A stretch of DNA of 64,000 nucleotides from Aquila chrysaetos chrysaetos (Eukaryota > Chordata > Aves > Accipitriformes > Accipitridae), in assembly GCF_900496995.4 (NCBI RefSeq), contig NC_044029.1, positions 12,710,001 through 12,774,000 on the forward strand. Direction: 5' to 3'. Made by a program: the position numbers and the translations under genes. Shown one piece after another: positions 32,255 to 46,100 of this stretch (position 1 is its first letter; each line of letters starts with the position of its first letter). The notes beneath the pieces are model-generated. The model searched no databases. It had not been told where the DNA came from and saw nothing but the letters and a program-made list of their open reading frames with translations.

Positions 32255-32732
32255 TTCACCACCTGAGGTACTTACTTTTCTCCTACGTTAATGAACATTT
32301 TCACACTTGGAAGATTTGAGACTTCTTGCTGTCGGTACTATCTGGACAAGAAAAGACTAGGTAGAAAGATCATTCTCTTTTCATAAGTACAGTTTAATTA
32401 GTGGACCTAAAGCAGCTGTGCAGAATTGCCAAGGTTGGTGAAGAAAATCTGTGCTGCTACATTATTACAGTAAGAGAGTGTATTTGGATAATATCCATCT
32501 GCCTAAAGGGAAGGTTTTGTAATAGAAACATTTAGGAGTTTGGTGCAGGATGTTAAACATTAGGGTCAGAGAACTCAGTGGGAGTTTAAAGTAATTCTTC
32601 TGTGAAAGACTACCAGACTGTACGCAGCCTCAGTTGTGCTGATAACTTTTGCAAAACAGGCAAGATTTATTACTATATTATGCTTTTGTTTCTGTAAAAG
32701 CTGATTATTTTTGCGTGTCTTGTCTTGGTGTT

Positions 32733-32738
32733 AATAAA
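32733..32738 (+). terminator. Probable KRR1 poly(A) signal
   Basis: AATAAA lies 479 bp after the stop codon, with T/GT-rich sequence downstream (tacgttgttctt). Further AATAAA hexamers at 33135 and 34670 could serve longer 3' UTR forms. Confidence 0.6.
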
Positions 32739-32759
32739 CTATTTTGATACGTTGTTCTT

Positions 32760-35700
32760 AAATCCTTTAATTAGTCATCTACTGCACAACCTACGTGTTG
32801 TTTTCCAGGAAACAAGCTCACAGCTTCATGTGAGAATTAGACAAACCATAATCTTAATTGAATGCCATTAATATACTGTCATTTATTAGCATTATCCTGG
32901 AGGCTGTTAGACAGAATGTGGTACAGAGCAAGTGTCTTTCCACATGGAAAGTGCTGCAGTGAAAACATGAAGTCTTGTTATCTTTCTTTAAATATATTCT
33001 TAATTTATTTCTTGCTTGCAAGAAAGTCTAAGAAATTGTGTTCCTCTTTTTTTTTTCTTTTTTTTTTTGAGGCCTTTCCCCTTTTTAAAGGAAGTTTAGA
33101 GGTTTTTAGTTTCCTGAAATTGAAATTGTGATGAAATAAAGTTCACCGGAAGAGCAGATGTTGCTTATTTCACACATCTGAGATTAAAGAAGCAAATGTA
33201 ATGGTTAGGAGGCGGTAGAGCCACACCAATTTCAGAATTGTGTTGGAGTGCTTTTGCCAGGTTTTGGAATTTTGATCACCTGCACGTGCAGTGGAAATGA
33301 TTATGCTAGAACATTGCAGCTTGCTGCATTTTGGTTAGTGACCTTTTATTTGAAAATAGTAAGTGAAAACATAGCCATTTCCTTTTTTACATATATAAAT
33401 AAGAATTTAGAATATATGTGGTTAAATAGCCAGTACATGTACATTGAGAAATAACTAAGATGCTTGCCCTTTAGGGTAGGAGACAACTTTAGCCGTAGTA
33501 TGCCTTTCAGTTATGTGATCATTTCTTGGCACTTAGTTGTTAAGGAAAAAATGCTCTCAATCCTTTTAGGGACTGCATTGTTCGTAAATGGCAGTTTAAT
33601 TACTTGTGGAATCAATCAGGAAAATACTACTTCAACAGATGCTTCACTGAGAATATGATCAGTAAGTCACAAATACCCATCTCAGAAACTGTAGCGAGCT
33701 GAAGGGTTTAGTGATACCAGCATAGTGAAAAACTTCTTAGAAACACCAACTGGAGTTTAGCAGTTGACGGTGTAAAGGGGAGACTGAAGTTCAGTACCAG
33801 TCAGGTAGTTCAGACCTCTCATACAGTGAAAGGACTAATTTCAACAGGAGACACTGCAATACTTGAGTTTAAATGCCTGTTCTCACAGCGTTATCCCGTG
33901 AACGAGTACTTCAGCGGAAGAGTCTGCAGAGCTAGAAGCCAGTAAGAAGTCTGACTGTAGCCAGGGAAGGAGCATGAGTGTATTAGGGGAGGGAGAGTCC
34001 TTGGTTCTAATCTGGACTGGATGAGGCCCCTTTCACTGCAGAGGACTGGCACAGGTGTCCCCGTTTCTTGTTTAAAAAAAAACGAGTGTAGGGCTGGTTG
34101 CCCTAGACTGGTCTTGCAGGCTGGCATTTCATTTCAGGAAGCTGATCTAGCTGAAATCACCCTACAAAAAAGTGTTTTCCGGCTGCATCAGCTAACTGCC
34201 TGGTTGCCTGAGTTGCGGTGCAGGAAAACGTAGCTCAGCTAGGTGGCAGCCTGGCCTTAAATTATATATACTTCCATGGAAGTGTGCTTTTTTTAATTTA
34301 GGACCCACATCTATGTAGCTTTTGCATCAAACCCCTATCCATAGTAAAACTCCTAACAGACCTCAGGAAGTCTTTTCCTTCTGTGGTTATGGGGTGAAAA
34401 GGCTTCGCATTGTGTTTAATCTTTTTGAGTTGTTACGGTTGGCAGGTTTCAAGGATTGCAGGCTGGAGATTTATTTACTTAAACTGGAAAATCAAGAAAG
34501 CTTACTCATATTTCTGTAGGCAAGTTAAACCAAAGGATTTGTCTGCTTAAGAGTCCATATCTGGATGGTCACTGGCTGCATGGGCTCACTGTTGGTGCTT
34601 TTTGCGCCTGTTTTCTGAGAGAATATGGCTATACAGTTCTAACACTTGTATAAAAAGTAAAAAATGGAAAATAAAGTGTATTTGGAAGGGTGAAAAAATT
34701 TTTTTGCTATTTTCAGAACAACTTGAACTATTGCAAATTATCTCCTTAAACTGATTTTAGAGTTTACAGACTTCCAAAAAAGGACTCGAAGGCTGTATTT
34801 ATGTATCAGTGTTTTGCATTTATCATATGGAATTAATGGGCATATGCCATAAGGTAAATGTGGACAATTCAAAGTGGTTTGATCATCTGGAGTTAAATGT
34901 CTGGATTTCTGGATGTCCTTAAAATGAGATGCAGTACTTTTTTAGCTTTGACTTCTTGACTTTCAGGCTTTCTTGTTTGAAAAATACCATGTTGTAAAGT
35001 TTGGGGTTTTTTTCCCCTAAGCCCCAGTGATTTACAGTTTTTTAATGGTGCTTTTTCTGTGGTATTTCCTTAGAGCTGCTGAAGTATATAGTTAAGTGAT
35101 AGTGCTGTGAATGTTTTGAACTTTAAGGGCTCTGTGTTCATTCTGTTTACTCTCCTGGAGACCAAGCGTAGATTAAACTAAGCAGGGGAGAATTCCTGCT
35201 GAGCTCATTTTTGCTCCCTGGACACAGCACGTATGCTCCTCCCTCTCCTGCATTTCTCTTTGCAGTAATGGAATCTAACTGCACATGGCTTCAGTGGGGC
35301 AGACACCGTGCCAGGCTCCGTGCCGGGGTGGGAGCCCTGTGCAAGAGAGTGTACAGAGTGAGTCCTGCTGCCCAAGTGCCGCTTGCCGACCCATTTTCAG
35401 ATGGGACTTCGCAGTACGTGGAGCTTGAGGCTTGGGTCTTGTACAAAAGAGTGGCAAAAAGACAAGTGGGGAGGGGAATAGCTGCTCTTTTTACAGATGG
35501 ACCCATGGCCTGTCTTTTGCAATGGGGATTTTTTTTTTTAAACACCCTGATCTGCCCAGTTTGGAAGGCAGAACTGAGCTTGGCTCTCTCACAAGTAGGC
35601 CAGTGTGGGTACTGGGACCCTGGTCACTGGAGTGTGGAAAAGAAACTGCTCATCTCCTGTCTGCAGCTGTGATGTCTTGGCTATTGAGGCTCTGGTAGCC

Positions 35701-36400
35701 AGCAAGGTAAATATAAAGATATATCAAGGGCAAAGATGTATCAAGGGCAAACAAAGTTTGTAATTTTGTCCCCAGCCATATTTGCATTCTAAAAAATGAT
35801 TTATTCAGGGAATGCTGTGATGCTGAGATGATTCTAGTGCGAACAGTTAACTACCTGGAAGAATAACCAGAGAAACTTTGGGTCCCAATTCCAGTGTTTT
35901 CAGTTAAGATCCACTCCAGTAGTGTGGTCAGGAGTGGGTATGCAGAAACACTGACAGGTACCGCAGGGACAGTACCCCAGAAATGAAGTGGCGGGGGGAA
36001 CTTCCCGGCTTCCTTTACAGCAGTGTGTGTCTGTGCCCCGCAGAGGGGCACGGTGCAGAGGTGTCTAAACCCACCTCTGTATAGATACGGATTGCTCTGT
36101 TCCAGCTGTGAGTTTGTGCAGCTCTGCTCCTTCCAGCCTCCGCTTGAGCTGAGTGACTGTGGTCAGTAGAGGATGTGCGCAGCTGAACACAGCAGCTGTC
36201 CTCACTGCTTTCTGCCTGCTCCAGATGTGCAGGTTCCAGAAGACTCGTCCCTTGGCAGCTGTTGAACCGAAGGCATAACTATGGGCACAGCACCATTGTG
36301 CAGGTTGGAGCTGAATGTGGGGGTTTTTTGTGTACCAGCAGTTAAGGTTTACCTCATGTTGCAAATACATGATTGCCGTACATAGGAAACAGGACATAAT
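32760..36400. other. Convergent intergenic region between KRR1 and gene A
   Basis: Both neighbouring genes end toward this interval. It may include a long KRR1 3' UTR, given AATAAA at 33135 and 34670. A plus-strand frame of 153 codons at 35211-35672 shows no family signature. At about 35718-35751 a 17-bp unit (agatatatcaagggcaa) is tandemly repeated with one change. Confidence 0.45.
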
Positions 36401-36402
36401 GA

Positions 36403-36408
36403 TTTATT
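36403..36408 (-). terminator. Candidate poly(A) signal of gene A
   Basis: AATAAA on the minus strand, about 700 bp past the gene A stop codon. It is the first perfect hexamer I noticed on that strand. This would give a 3' UTR of roughly 0.7 kb. Confidence 0.45.
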
Positions 36409-37108
36409 GTTTGAAACAGCAGTCAAAAACTCTGTACTTAGAAAACAAAACAAAACCAGGAAAGATTGCAGTAATACGTTATCATGTGTAAACACAGGTG
36501 AAACTATGTCTTGGCAGAGATGATGTGTGTTTAAAACCAAATTCTAAGCAAAGAGAAGTACCAGTGGCCCCAGTGCACTGCCAGACTGGGAAATGCACTG
36601 CCTGCCCCAGGATGCAAATGCCAGAGCTCACAGGGGTCCAAAAATTCTTAAAATAAGAAGTTTAAATGAAAAACCTCTCCAGGCTACTCTGCATCTTGCT
36701 GGAGGAGTGTCTAAGGAAAGAGGACAATAAGAACAAGAGAGGTGCGTGCTGGGCCGGGGCTGGGGCTGGGGCCAGGCTCCTGGCCTGGGCACCCTCCAGC
36801 TCTTCCTAAGAAAGCGTAGCAGGCAGCTGCCTGCACCTCAGTGTGCTCCCTTACCCACCAGATCCCGCTCACACCGCTCCACTTTGAAAAAATACATGGG
36901 TAATTTAAAGACAGTTATTGGTTCTGAGCAATGAGAAAGCTGCTTATCAGCTCTCCTAGCTGCTGTCTGCAACAAAGATGGTGTTTCTGTACTTCTAAAT
37001 CACCTGTGGATCCAAACAACGTCTCTACCGATCTTTGTGCTGCCAGTAACTTATGTGTAGGGAAGGGATGAGTTGACCTAAGTGCTCTCGTAGTCTTCTG
37101 CATGTGTG

Positions 37109-40100
37109 TCACTCACTGGCAGGTGCTACAGACCAGTATTTTGGTAGGAGCCAGGTGGCCAAAATTGTCAGTATAAGGAGTAATGGCCTTAAAGCAATAA
37201 TGGTGATGCAGTACTCATCACATGCAGGTCTGTCCCAGTCTGGACGCCACCTGGAATCACCTGTGAACAAAACAAGTTACTTGTTTTTAAGTATAACTGC
37301 ACCAAGGGCAACAACTGGAAGCAGTTAATTCTGGTGGTACTTACTAATGACTTTGTCACGCTCTGCATTTTCTGGAGAGAGAAAAGAAGTGAATGTAAGC
37401 AGACTTGCACTTTATAAACAATTTGAGTCTAAGCAAAAGGGAATGAAGCGTGAGCCTCAGGTTAGGCTCACAAATGCAGCTATGGGAGCTGTGTTTCTTT
37501 CCAGGAAGAAACAAAGACCCGCTGACTTCGGGAGAGCCCTGCGGCAACTCTAGGGCCTTTGCTGAGGAGTGCTTGATCACACCATGTTGACTTCTCCCAC
37601 CAGTGGCTGGCGTAGAGAGGACTCGCTCCCCCAGGCGTGCTTTCCAAGATCACTTTGGCTTTTGCCCAGTGCCTTGCATTTAAGATCCTCGGCCTGTACC
37701 TAACATTAAACAGTCCTGTGCATCAGGGACTCCCTCTCGTTCCTGCGGTGCTGGTGTTTTAATGCCACCTTCCCGCTCCGTTAGTTCACCCGAGGTCGAG
37801 TGCTGGGGAAAAGTACGACTGTAGGCTCAGCTCCCCGTGGGCTGATGTCCACAGCACGGTGCCTTGTCCTTCTTACGGGAATTGCAGAAGGTCTCCTCCC
37901 TCCTGACTCCGTGCAGCTGTTGCAAAGCCAAGTGCAGGAGAATCAGGTGGGCTGCCAGGGACTCAGGCTGAGCACTGCAGCCCCGTGAAGGGCTCTCGCA
38001 TGTCAGCGTGGCTCTCTCCCGGTGCTTAGGGGAAAGCAGATGGCCTGGTGTTCGCTGGAGCGAGCAGCCATGGCAGTTCTCCCCTCCCACAGCGGCACGG
38101 CAGGGGCAAGGCTTCCTTGGACCTGCACCGTCTCAAGCCGCAGCTCATGCACCAGGTAATAACCTGGAGTCCCGGGGAGGGGACATGTATCCCCTGCTGT
38201 GCTTCCCATTTCCGCAAGCAGTAACTTCTGGCAGGGGTAGTAACACCTTAAACAGCAGCCGCTCTATCTCCTGTACCGTACCCTCCAGCACCTGAAGAGC
38301 AGACCCCATCCCATCACTCCCCGGGGTAGAAAACAGGCTCCTTCTGCCCTCTTCCCCTCTCTTTGTGCATCACTGCTCACTTGGCTTCTGACTGCAGTTT
38401 TTCAGACTACATTTAGGAACAGGAGAGCACCGTGCCTGCCTCCCGCCAGTATCTTTTGGGTGCTCTTTCCCTTTCTGCATGTGCTTGGGGAGGAGGGCTG
38501 GTTGTCTTCTACTTACGACACAGCTTGCCAGCACACTGCTCGCCGTTGCAGTCACTGCACGCTGCTCCCGTCTTGTACGGGCGCACTGGGTAATTCCCAC
38601 TGCGAAGGAAAGTAACACTGCTCTCAAACCGTCCTTGGGAGGAGAACGTTAATACCTACTGCTAATTGGTTTTTAACCTGGGTTTTGCTTCACTTGTGTT
38701 GATAGGGAGACGGTTTTTGGACAGTCCCTGTCTGAATGCCCTGTGCCCAAGACATGCAGCGAAGCAGAAGAGGTTAAGTGTAATGGGGTGCTCTGTTTAG
38801 GAACCTGGAGACAGCAGTATTGCAAACCTGGGAATTAAAATAGTCTCAATGCTGGATAATTTGTGTGTGTGGAGACTGTGGGCTCCCAAAGCTGGCTCTA
38901 ACTATGGGAGCAAAAGCAGACTCAATTACTGTGTATGTATGTGCGTATTCAGCCTTGAAGAGGAATCTCTGGTGCTGGAGAATCTCTCGTAGGTAGTGAT
39001 TTCATCCGTTTGCTGGTAAATATTTTAGAAGTGATGTGCGTCTCCCCCTGCTCCCTCCCTCTACCAGCAGCATGAGTGGCACCAGCCAGCCTCTGTCCAG
39101 GCTCTCGGCTCGATATTGCCTGCTCAAATCTGATACTGCACCAAAAGCAGCTCAGTGCTTTGCTTTGCTTAGAGCATGGCCAAAGTGAGATTTTTTGGGA
39201 CTGGCCTGGCTTTGGCTCAACATGGTGTGCATGTAAAGGTTTTAAAGCTGTGTGTAGGCTGTGGTGGCATTAATTAGCTGGAGAAGGGTAAAAACCATCC
39301 ATCCTAGGTGGGTATCCTACTGACTATGCATATGAAGGACCTCTGGATGAAATTTTGCCTTGAGCAGCCCCAGCCTCACAAACAACCCTCAGCTGCTAAG
39401 GCTGCAGCTGCACGCATTACACACTTCAATATTTATCCAAACCATTGACCTAGAGGCTTAATTCTGCAGGCACACATGGAAATATTTTCAGACTTTGGCC
39501 TTGCACCTTGGCAACCATCTGGGGCCATCTTGGCACTCAGGAGCAAGGGTTTAATTTTCAAATGATCATTTGAGTATTTTCATGTCAGCGTCTTATATTT
39601 TACCCTTTCTACCAGTGCCACTGCTTTTTGGCTCCAATACATAGCCCTCATCTAGCAAAAAAAAGCTGGTTGGAGAGAGGTGTACCTCTTTCTCTATTTT
39701 GGGGACCATTTCCTCCCACAAAACACATGAATAGACGGACTGATCTAATAAAGCTGCATGTTGCGGGAGGGAAGGGGTAGGACCCAAACCCTGTGAAATA
39801 TTTGTAACGAAAAACCTTACGCCGGCCCATAGTTGCAGATGAAGTGTGCTGCGTTGGTTATGGAGGAGTATGCCACCCTGGGACAGAAGTGGACAGCACA
39901 GCCAACCTTGTAGCTTGTAGCCCAAACAATCTGCAAAGACAGACGGGTACACCGGTGAGAAAAGCTTTGCTTCAGCATCTGAAGCGTTACGGGGAAGACC
40001 TGCCCTCCTCAGTTTCACGACAATGAATCGGCTGAGGAGCACTCCTTGGGCAGGCTTCATGGGGGAAAGCGGCAGTGATGGATATCGAAATCATAGTTTG

Positions 40101-43100
40101 TTCTGAAAAACGCCTGATGGTTTTCCCTAATTCACCAGGTGTTCATTAAAACAACTCTGAAAGAAAAAATGACTGGCTGTAACAGGTAGTTTTCCTCTCT
40201 TGAGAAGGAGAAGGTGAAGTTCACCTCCTTTGCTTCATGGCAATCCATTAGCTTTCCTACAGCTCCTACGAGGGCCGATTGCCCCTGTGCTAAATCCAGC
40301 AGGGATGTATAGGCAAATGGCTGGAAGGCACTGGTGTTACGGGAGGAGCAGGGAAAAGTGTCTGGGCTGCGGTCTTGCCTTTTAGCATCATGGCCATGAC
40401 TAAAATGATCTAGAGGTGAGGGCATTACATCGTCTAGCGATCCTCTGTCTACCAGAAGCTGTTCGGTTCAATCCAGCATCCTATATCTACCTCTAAGATT
40501 ACAGTGCAGCCAAATGCTGCAGTCCTGGAAAAATAAACCCGTGACAGAAACAGAGAGGAGACGAGGGCACGGCGGTACCCGAGGGCAATACAACAGCAGC
40601 AATGACTGACTGCCTGAGAGCCGTGGGGAGATCCTGGCGGCACAGGAGATGAAGAAACACGCTCGTGCCCCCGCCAGCTCGGAAGGGGAAGCCTGGCCCT
40701 TTCTGTTTGTGCCTGTTTGGTGCCAGCTCCGGGAAGAGGGGACAATCTTCAAGCTCCTGAGGGTGTTCTCAGTGCAGCGGCAGAGCAGAGGCTGCTTCCG
40801 AAGCCAGCCACAGGCAACTGCATCCCTGAGGATGGCGAAGGACCGGATCACAGGACCCTCCCCATCCCAGGCGGCCATCGCCCGAGGCATATGCTGGGGA
40901 TGTGGTTGTGGTAACGGTAGTAATTGTACCCCGGGGGAAATTTCTCCACAGCTGGGAAGGAGGGAGAGGAATGAGGGGTTCCCCGAAGGTGCAGACCCAG
41001 GGATGCGTCCCAAAGCTGGCAGACAGGCAGCTTCTAGCTACAGTCGCTATCACCGCTGACTCCAAGTGAGAATAATCTTATTTTCTCATTCTCTCCCATG
41101 CAACTGCCTAGGCTGCTCCTCTACAAACAACACGGTAAGCACCACTGTGCCTTAGTGCCGGGTAAGGTGAGTTTTACCGCAGCTTCCAGATGCTGACTCC
41201 TGCCGTGTCCTTGTGAGCAAGGTCAAAAAGCAACACGCTGTCACCTCTCGTGGCTCCTGCATCCAAATATCTCCTCTGCACGCAAGTACCTGCACGTGCC
41301 GTTCAGACACCCCACCAGCTTCAGCTCATCTCTTCAAGTCCTAAATGCGTATGTCTATCTCCACAGAAATTACTAAATAGCCTCAGGTCAAAATCTAAAC
41401 CCTAGAGCCCCTGTCGCAAGCCATCCTGCTCTCCCATCGCTGTGGTTAGCGATTGCAGGGTTGCAAGGCAGTGGCACTCCTCTCCCTCGCTTTGCCCTCT
41501 TTCTTTGGGAATCGTGGTTGGGAAAAATGCAGAGGTGATGCTTGAAGAGCTGCAGACATCTCTTTAGGTGCCGGTATTTCGCAGCCCTTGGGATGCAGAG
41601 GTTGCCTGCCAGAGCTGGGACCTTGTCCCACCACGCACTGCAGCCCGCAGCCATTGCCATTGCCTGGTTTTTGGCCACTGTTTGGCTAAATCTGACTGCT
41701 TGATGGCTGTCCTGTTTTCTTCCTGGAAAGAAAATACAGCTGGCGTATTTAAAATAATAACGCAGTGGCTCTTTTCCTCCCTAAAATGGGGACATGAGAA
41801 CATCTTGTGCACAAAGACGTAAAATAAGAGTACAGCACTTGGAAAACAGTTCGTTGAATCTAGAGTTTCTGTGCCAAAATGGCAACGCTGGTTCATGGTT
41901 TAGACGGAGAAGTGCAATGCCTACCTGTGTATAGTGGCCGCATGCTCCTCTGCAGTTATTGGTGGCATAATTGTAGGCGCTGACCTCATCGTACCAAGAG
42001 GTGATGGCTCTTTGCACAGTAAAAATAGAAAGTGAGCCAGTCCAGAGGTTTTCTCCAACGGGGGTAAATTTGGGGTGAGCCTGCCCTGGATCTTTGAGGT
42101 ACGTATTATGTTTAAACAGGCATTTCTTTGCCCAAGCCTTCGCGGTCTTTGCCAAATTCGGATCCCAACTCTGCAAAATAAAGACAACTAAAAATCACTT
42201 TGGTATCTTAGCAATGCAGTAATTCTAAGCAACTTTTCGGAGAAGCTGGGTCTCAGTAGTCTATATGCTTCAGGTTCATTTGTTTTTTGCTTCTGCTGAG
42301 ACTTGCAGAACTACGTGGTAAGTTGGCTTGTAGGTTCATTTCTGATTTGAACTTAGTTACTCATTAAACTTGAGGGAGTTTTGGGGGTGGTGGGTGATCC
42401 TGGCTGACCGGTTTGTTGGACACAAAGAGCTGTACATCAGTCACATACAGTGCTTGGGGCACAATGTGCGTTTCGAGGCTGTGCCAGTCATGAGACAATG
42501 TTAATATAATTTCAACAGTGAATTACAGGAAATCTGGAGATTGGGGGGTGTGCTTACGGTACCAACCGGACTGGAGTCTCGTGCAGCCTCATGCATTAAG
42601 GCTGCTGCTTGCAGGTCAGTTCACAGACACGTTGGGATTTTGGGCACAGTTTAAAGTCAACCCCTTGGTTTGCATCTTTGTGTTTGGTGGCTTCAGATGT
42701 TAGTGCTGAATTCGTATTTGTGGAATCACTCATTCACTTGCTATTCAGTCCTACAGAAAGTAGTTATTTAAGGAATTGAGTTTTATAAATGTCTTTTGTT
42801 TGCACTGGAGGCGGTGTCTGGTTTTGCTGGGGTTTCTTGTGCACACAACTTGATTGAGCAAATACAGTATTGTACCTCCTGGAATATGCAGTACCACGAG
42901 TGTATGCCTGTAGTCCTAGTTACACTTCATGTCCTGTAGATGAAGTTGTCCAGCACTGCTGAACTATTTTGGGTTGGATTTCTTAAAAACATAAACTTTT
43001 TAAATTTGTCCTTTCCTGTATGGATTAGAATATCTCAGTTGCTTCTGCAAACAATAGAATCACTAGAGAATTGTTTTGAACGGATCAGTAACAGTAACTA

Positions 43101-46100
43101 AGGAAAAGGTGGTTGTTAGATTTTATGGCTATGTTTTACATAATATAACTTTTTTGTACCATAGATAAGTCTGAAACAATTGGTGTATTGTTTATGCTAC
43201 CAGTAAGTAATGAAAAACTGCAAGATCATACCAAAATACATCTACAGAGATTTGAAAATATTTTGTAACCTATGTCTTCCATTTCTTCCTATGACTAACA
43301 TCTGGGGGAGGGTGTATTTTCCCACTGTAGTGGGTTGACCCTGGCTGGATGCCCAGGTGCCCACTAAAGCTGCTCTGTCACTTCCCTCCTCAGCTGGACA
43401 GGGGGGAGAAAATACAATGAAAGGCTCCTGGGTCGAGATACGGACAGGGAGAGATCACTCGCCAATTACCATCCCGGGCAAAACAGACTCGACTTGGAGA
43501 AATTATTTTAATTTACTACCAATCAAACCACAGTAGGGTAATGAGAAATAAAAACTACATCTTAAAACACCTTCCCCTCACCCCTCCCTTCTTCCCAGGC
43601 ACAGCTTCACTCCTGAATTCTCTCTCTCCTCCCCTCCAGCGGTGCAGGGGGATGGGGGATGGAGGTTACGGTCAGTTCATCACACGTTGTCTCTGCTGCT
43701 TCATCCTCCTCAGAGGGAGGACTCCTCACTCTTCCCCAGCTCCAGCGTGGGGTCCCTCCCACGGGAGACAGTCCTTCACGAACTTTTCCAATGTGAGTCC
43801 TTCCCACAGGCCGCAGTTCTTCATGAACTGCTCCAGCATGGGTCCCTTCCCTGGGCTGCAGTCCTTCAGGCACAGACTGTTCCAGCATGGGGGATCACAA
43901 GTCCTGCCAGCAAACCTGCACCAGCGTGGGCTCCTCTCTCCACGGGAGCACAGGTCCTGCCAGGAGCCTGCTCCAGCACGGGTTTTCCCATGGAGTCACG
44001 GACATCTTCGGGGGCATCCCCCTGCTCCAAGCGTGGGGTCCTCCCCAGGCTGCAGGTGGAGATCTGCTCCCCCGTGGACCTCCCTGGGCTGCAGGGGGAC
44101 AGCCTGCCTCACCATGGTCTTCATCACGACGGGCTGCAGGGGAATCTCTGCTCCGGCGCCTGGAGCATCTCCTCCTCCTCCTGCACTGACCTGGGGGTCT
44201 GCAGGGCTGGGGCTCTCACATCTTCTCTCTCCTCTCTCCAGCTGCAGCACTTTTTTTTCCCCTTCTTAAATATGTTATCAAAGAGGCACTACCACCGTCG
44301 CTGATGGGCTCAGCCTTGGCCAGCGGCGGGTCCGTCTCGGAGCCGGCTGGCATGGGCTCTGTCGGACGTGGGGGAAGCTTCCAGCAGCTTCTCACAGCAG
44401 CCACCCCTGTAGCCCCCCCGCTACCAAAACCTTGCCATGCAGACCCAGTTCAAAGATGTGTGACAGTGGTGGATGCACCTTAGTGCTTCACAGTCTTGTT
44501 TTTCACATTCTGCTTTTTAAGAGTCTGCACATCTCTTTTCTCCTTCATCCTATAATAGTATTAATACTAAGTTTAAAGTTCCATAAAGGTATACGTAATA
44601 ATAAGTTCAAAGGTAAATTAATACATTTAAATGTATTTTCCTTTGTGTGAATGCTTAAACTGGCTGACAGTTGAAAAAGCAATGTGCAGAAACCGATCGT
44701 TCAGAATGATCTTTAGTTTAAGTATAGTTCTACTCCTTATTTGCTTATGAAACTGCATTTATGCAAGGACATTGGACTAAACTGCATGGGTAAAAATGCA
44801 CAGGACAGGGAGGTTTGCATATAGATATCATTGCTGTTTGAGAAAATAGTAACTACAGCTTTTTTTTTCCCATGAACTCTTTCTCAGTTTTGGTTTTATA
44901 ACTCAGATGAGTTGCTTGCTGATTTAGGGAGGGAAAACTGAACGTATAATAAGTGAAAAGTGATGCAAAGCAGCAGTAAGTCAAAGGAGACTGTTGTGAA
45001 GCCCTGATGGTGAGACTCTTTCAGCTGGTTTTGAAGAGCCGTGGAACAGACCTAAGCAAGGCTTTGGGTGAATGGGAAAGGGGTCACGTTTGTCAGGTAA
45101 AAAAATGTTAGATCAGCATTCTCATTTTATAATAAATGTATTACAAATATAGATGGTTGTGGGCTTTGTTACTTGCAGTTAAAGGAGTTTCTGTCTTGTA
45201 TTTTCTTTTAAAAACTATTTTTCCAAAAGGTGGAAATGCCCTGAGTTCATAGTCTTCATTTTTACATATCTAGGTGGACAGTTATCTACAGCAAGCAGAA
45301 GTTCCCTGTGAAATAAATAATCTTCTTTTCCTCATTTCTGAAGTGCTAAAGGCCATTCAAAAATTAAGAAATATGCTGCTTTCAATTCCAGTGCTTTTAC
45401 TTTCATAATAGATTTTATCATGTATTGTACTGCTTTCTCCACATTAAATTCTTCCTGGGAGAGGTCTTACTTAAGAGCAGGGGTTTTGCAGTGTTTTAGA
45501 AGAAACTTACCATGTTCTTGTTTTATTTGTATATAATCTTTTTTTGGTTTTTTGTTTCTTAAGCCATTTTTTTCGAGTTTCAGTTCTTTAATTTTTCAAA
45601 AGGAAAAATTAGGCATAATTTAAAAAGATGGATACTGCTCTTTTAAGACATCATAGCAAGATTTTGTTAGTGAAGGGCCAGTAAAGCAATCTAGAAAACA
45701 GAGCCTGGAGCGATACGTACTGGAAGTTCAGGACTCCTGGCTGAAGAAAGCTGAAATAAAAGATACATCTAGAAGAGAAACTGAACTGTTTCCTGTCAGG
45801 CTTGCACCTCGAGCTTGCTCGCCGCTCACTTCCCCTTCACTAATAGGCACTTCTTTTTTAGTGTCTGACAACCAAATATGGAAAATGAGCTTTTTTTGGT
45901 GGGGGGAACTTTGGTTGGGATGTTGCTAATTACAGCCACGGTTATCTGCTCTTCTGGTGGTGACCATGCAAGACAGTAAGAAAGAGGAGCAAAAGGAAAG
46001 AGAGCAGAATTAGGACAATTGCTATGGCCCATCTGAGAGATCTGTGGCGATTATCCCAAGAAGAAACACAATATCCCAAATATTGCCCAGGCAAAGCACA

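Noticed and set aside
36340-37108. Looking for a seventh exon of gene A downstream of 37,109
   Set aside because: Exon 6 ends in a proper stop after the transmembrane helix, and the length matches human GLIPR1. The downstream sequence reads as 3' UTR.
40468-41013. A 181-codon minus-strand frame in intron 2 of gene A
   Set aside because: It lies between CAP exons 2 and 3, has no homology I can see and is in a GC-rich patch. Including it would break the conserved exon structure.
43541-44269. A 242-codon plus-strand open frame and overlapping minus-strand frames
   Set aside because: They lie wholly inside the fossil LTR and arise from its GC-rich repeated units. They are not host genes.
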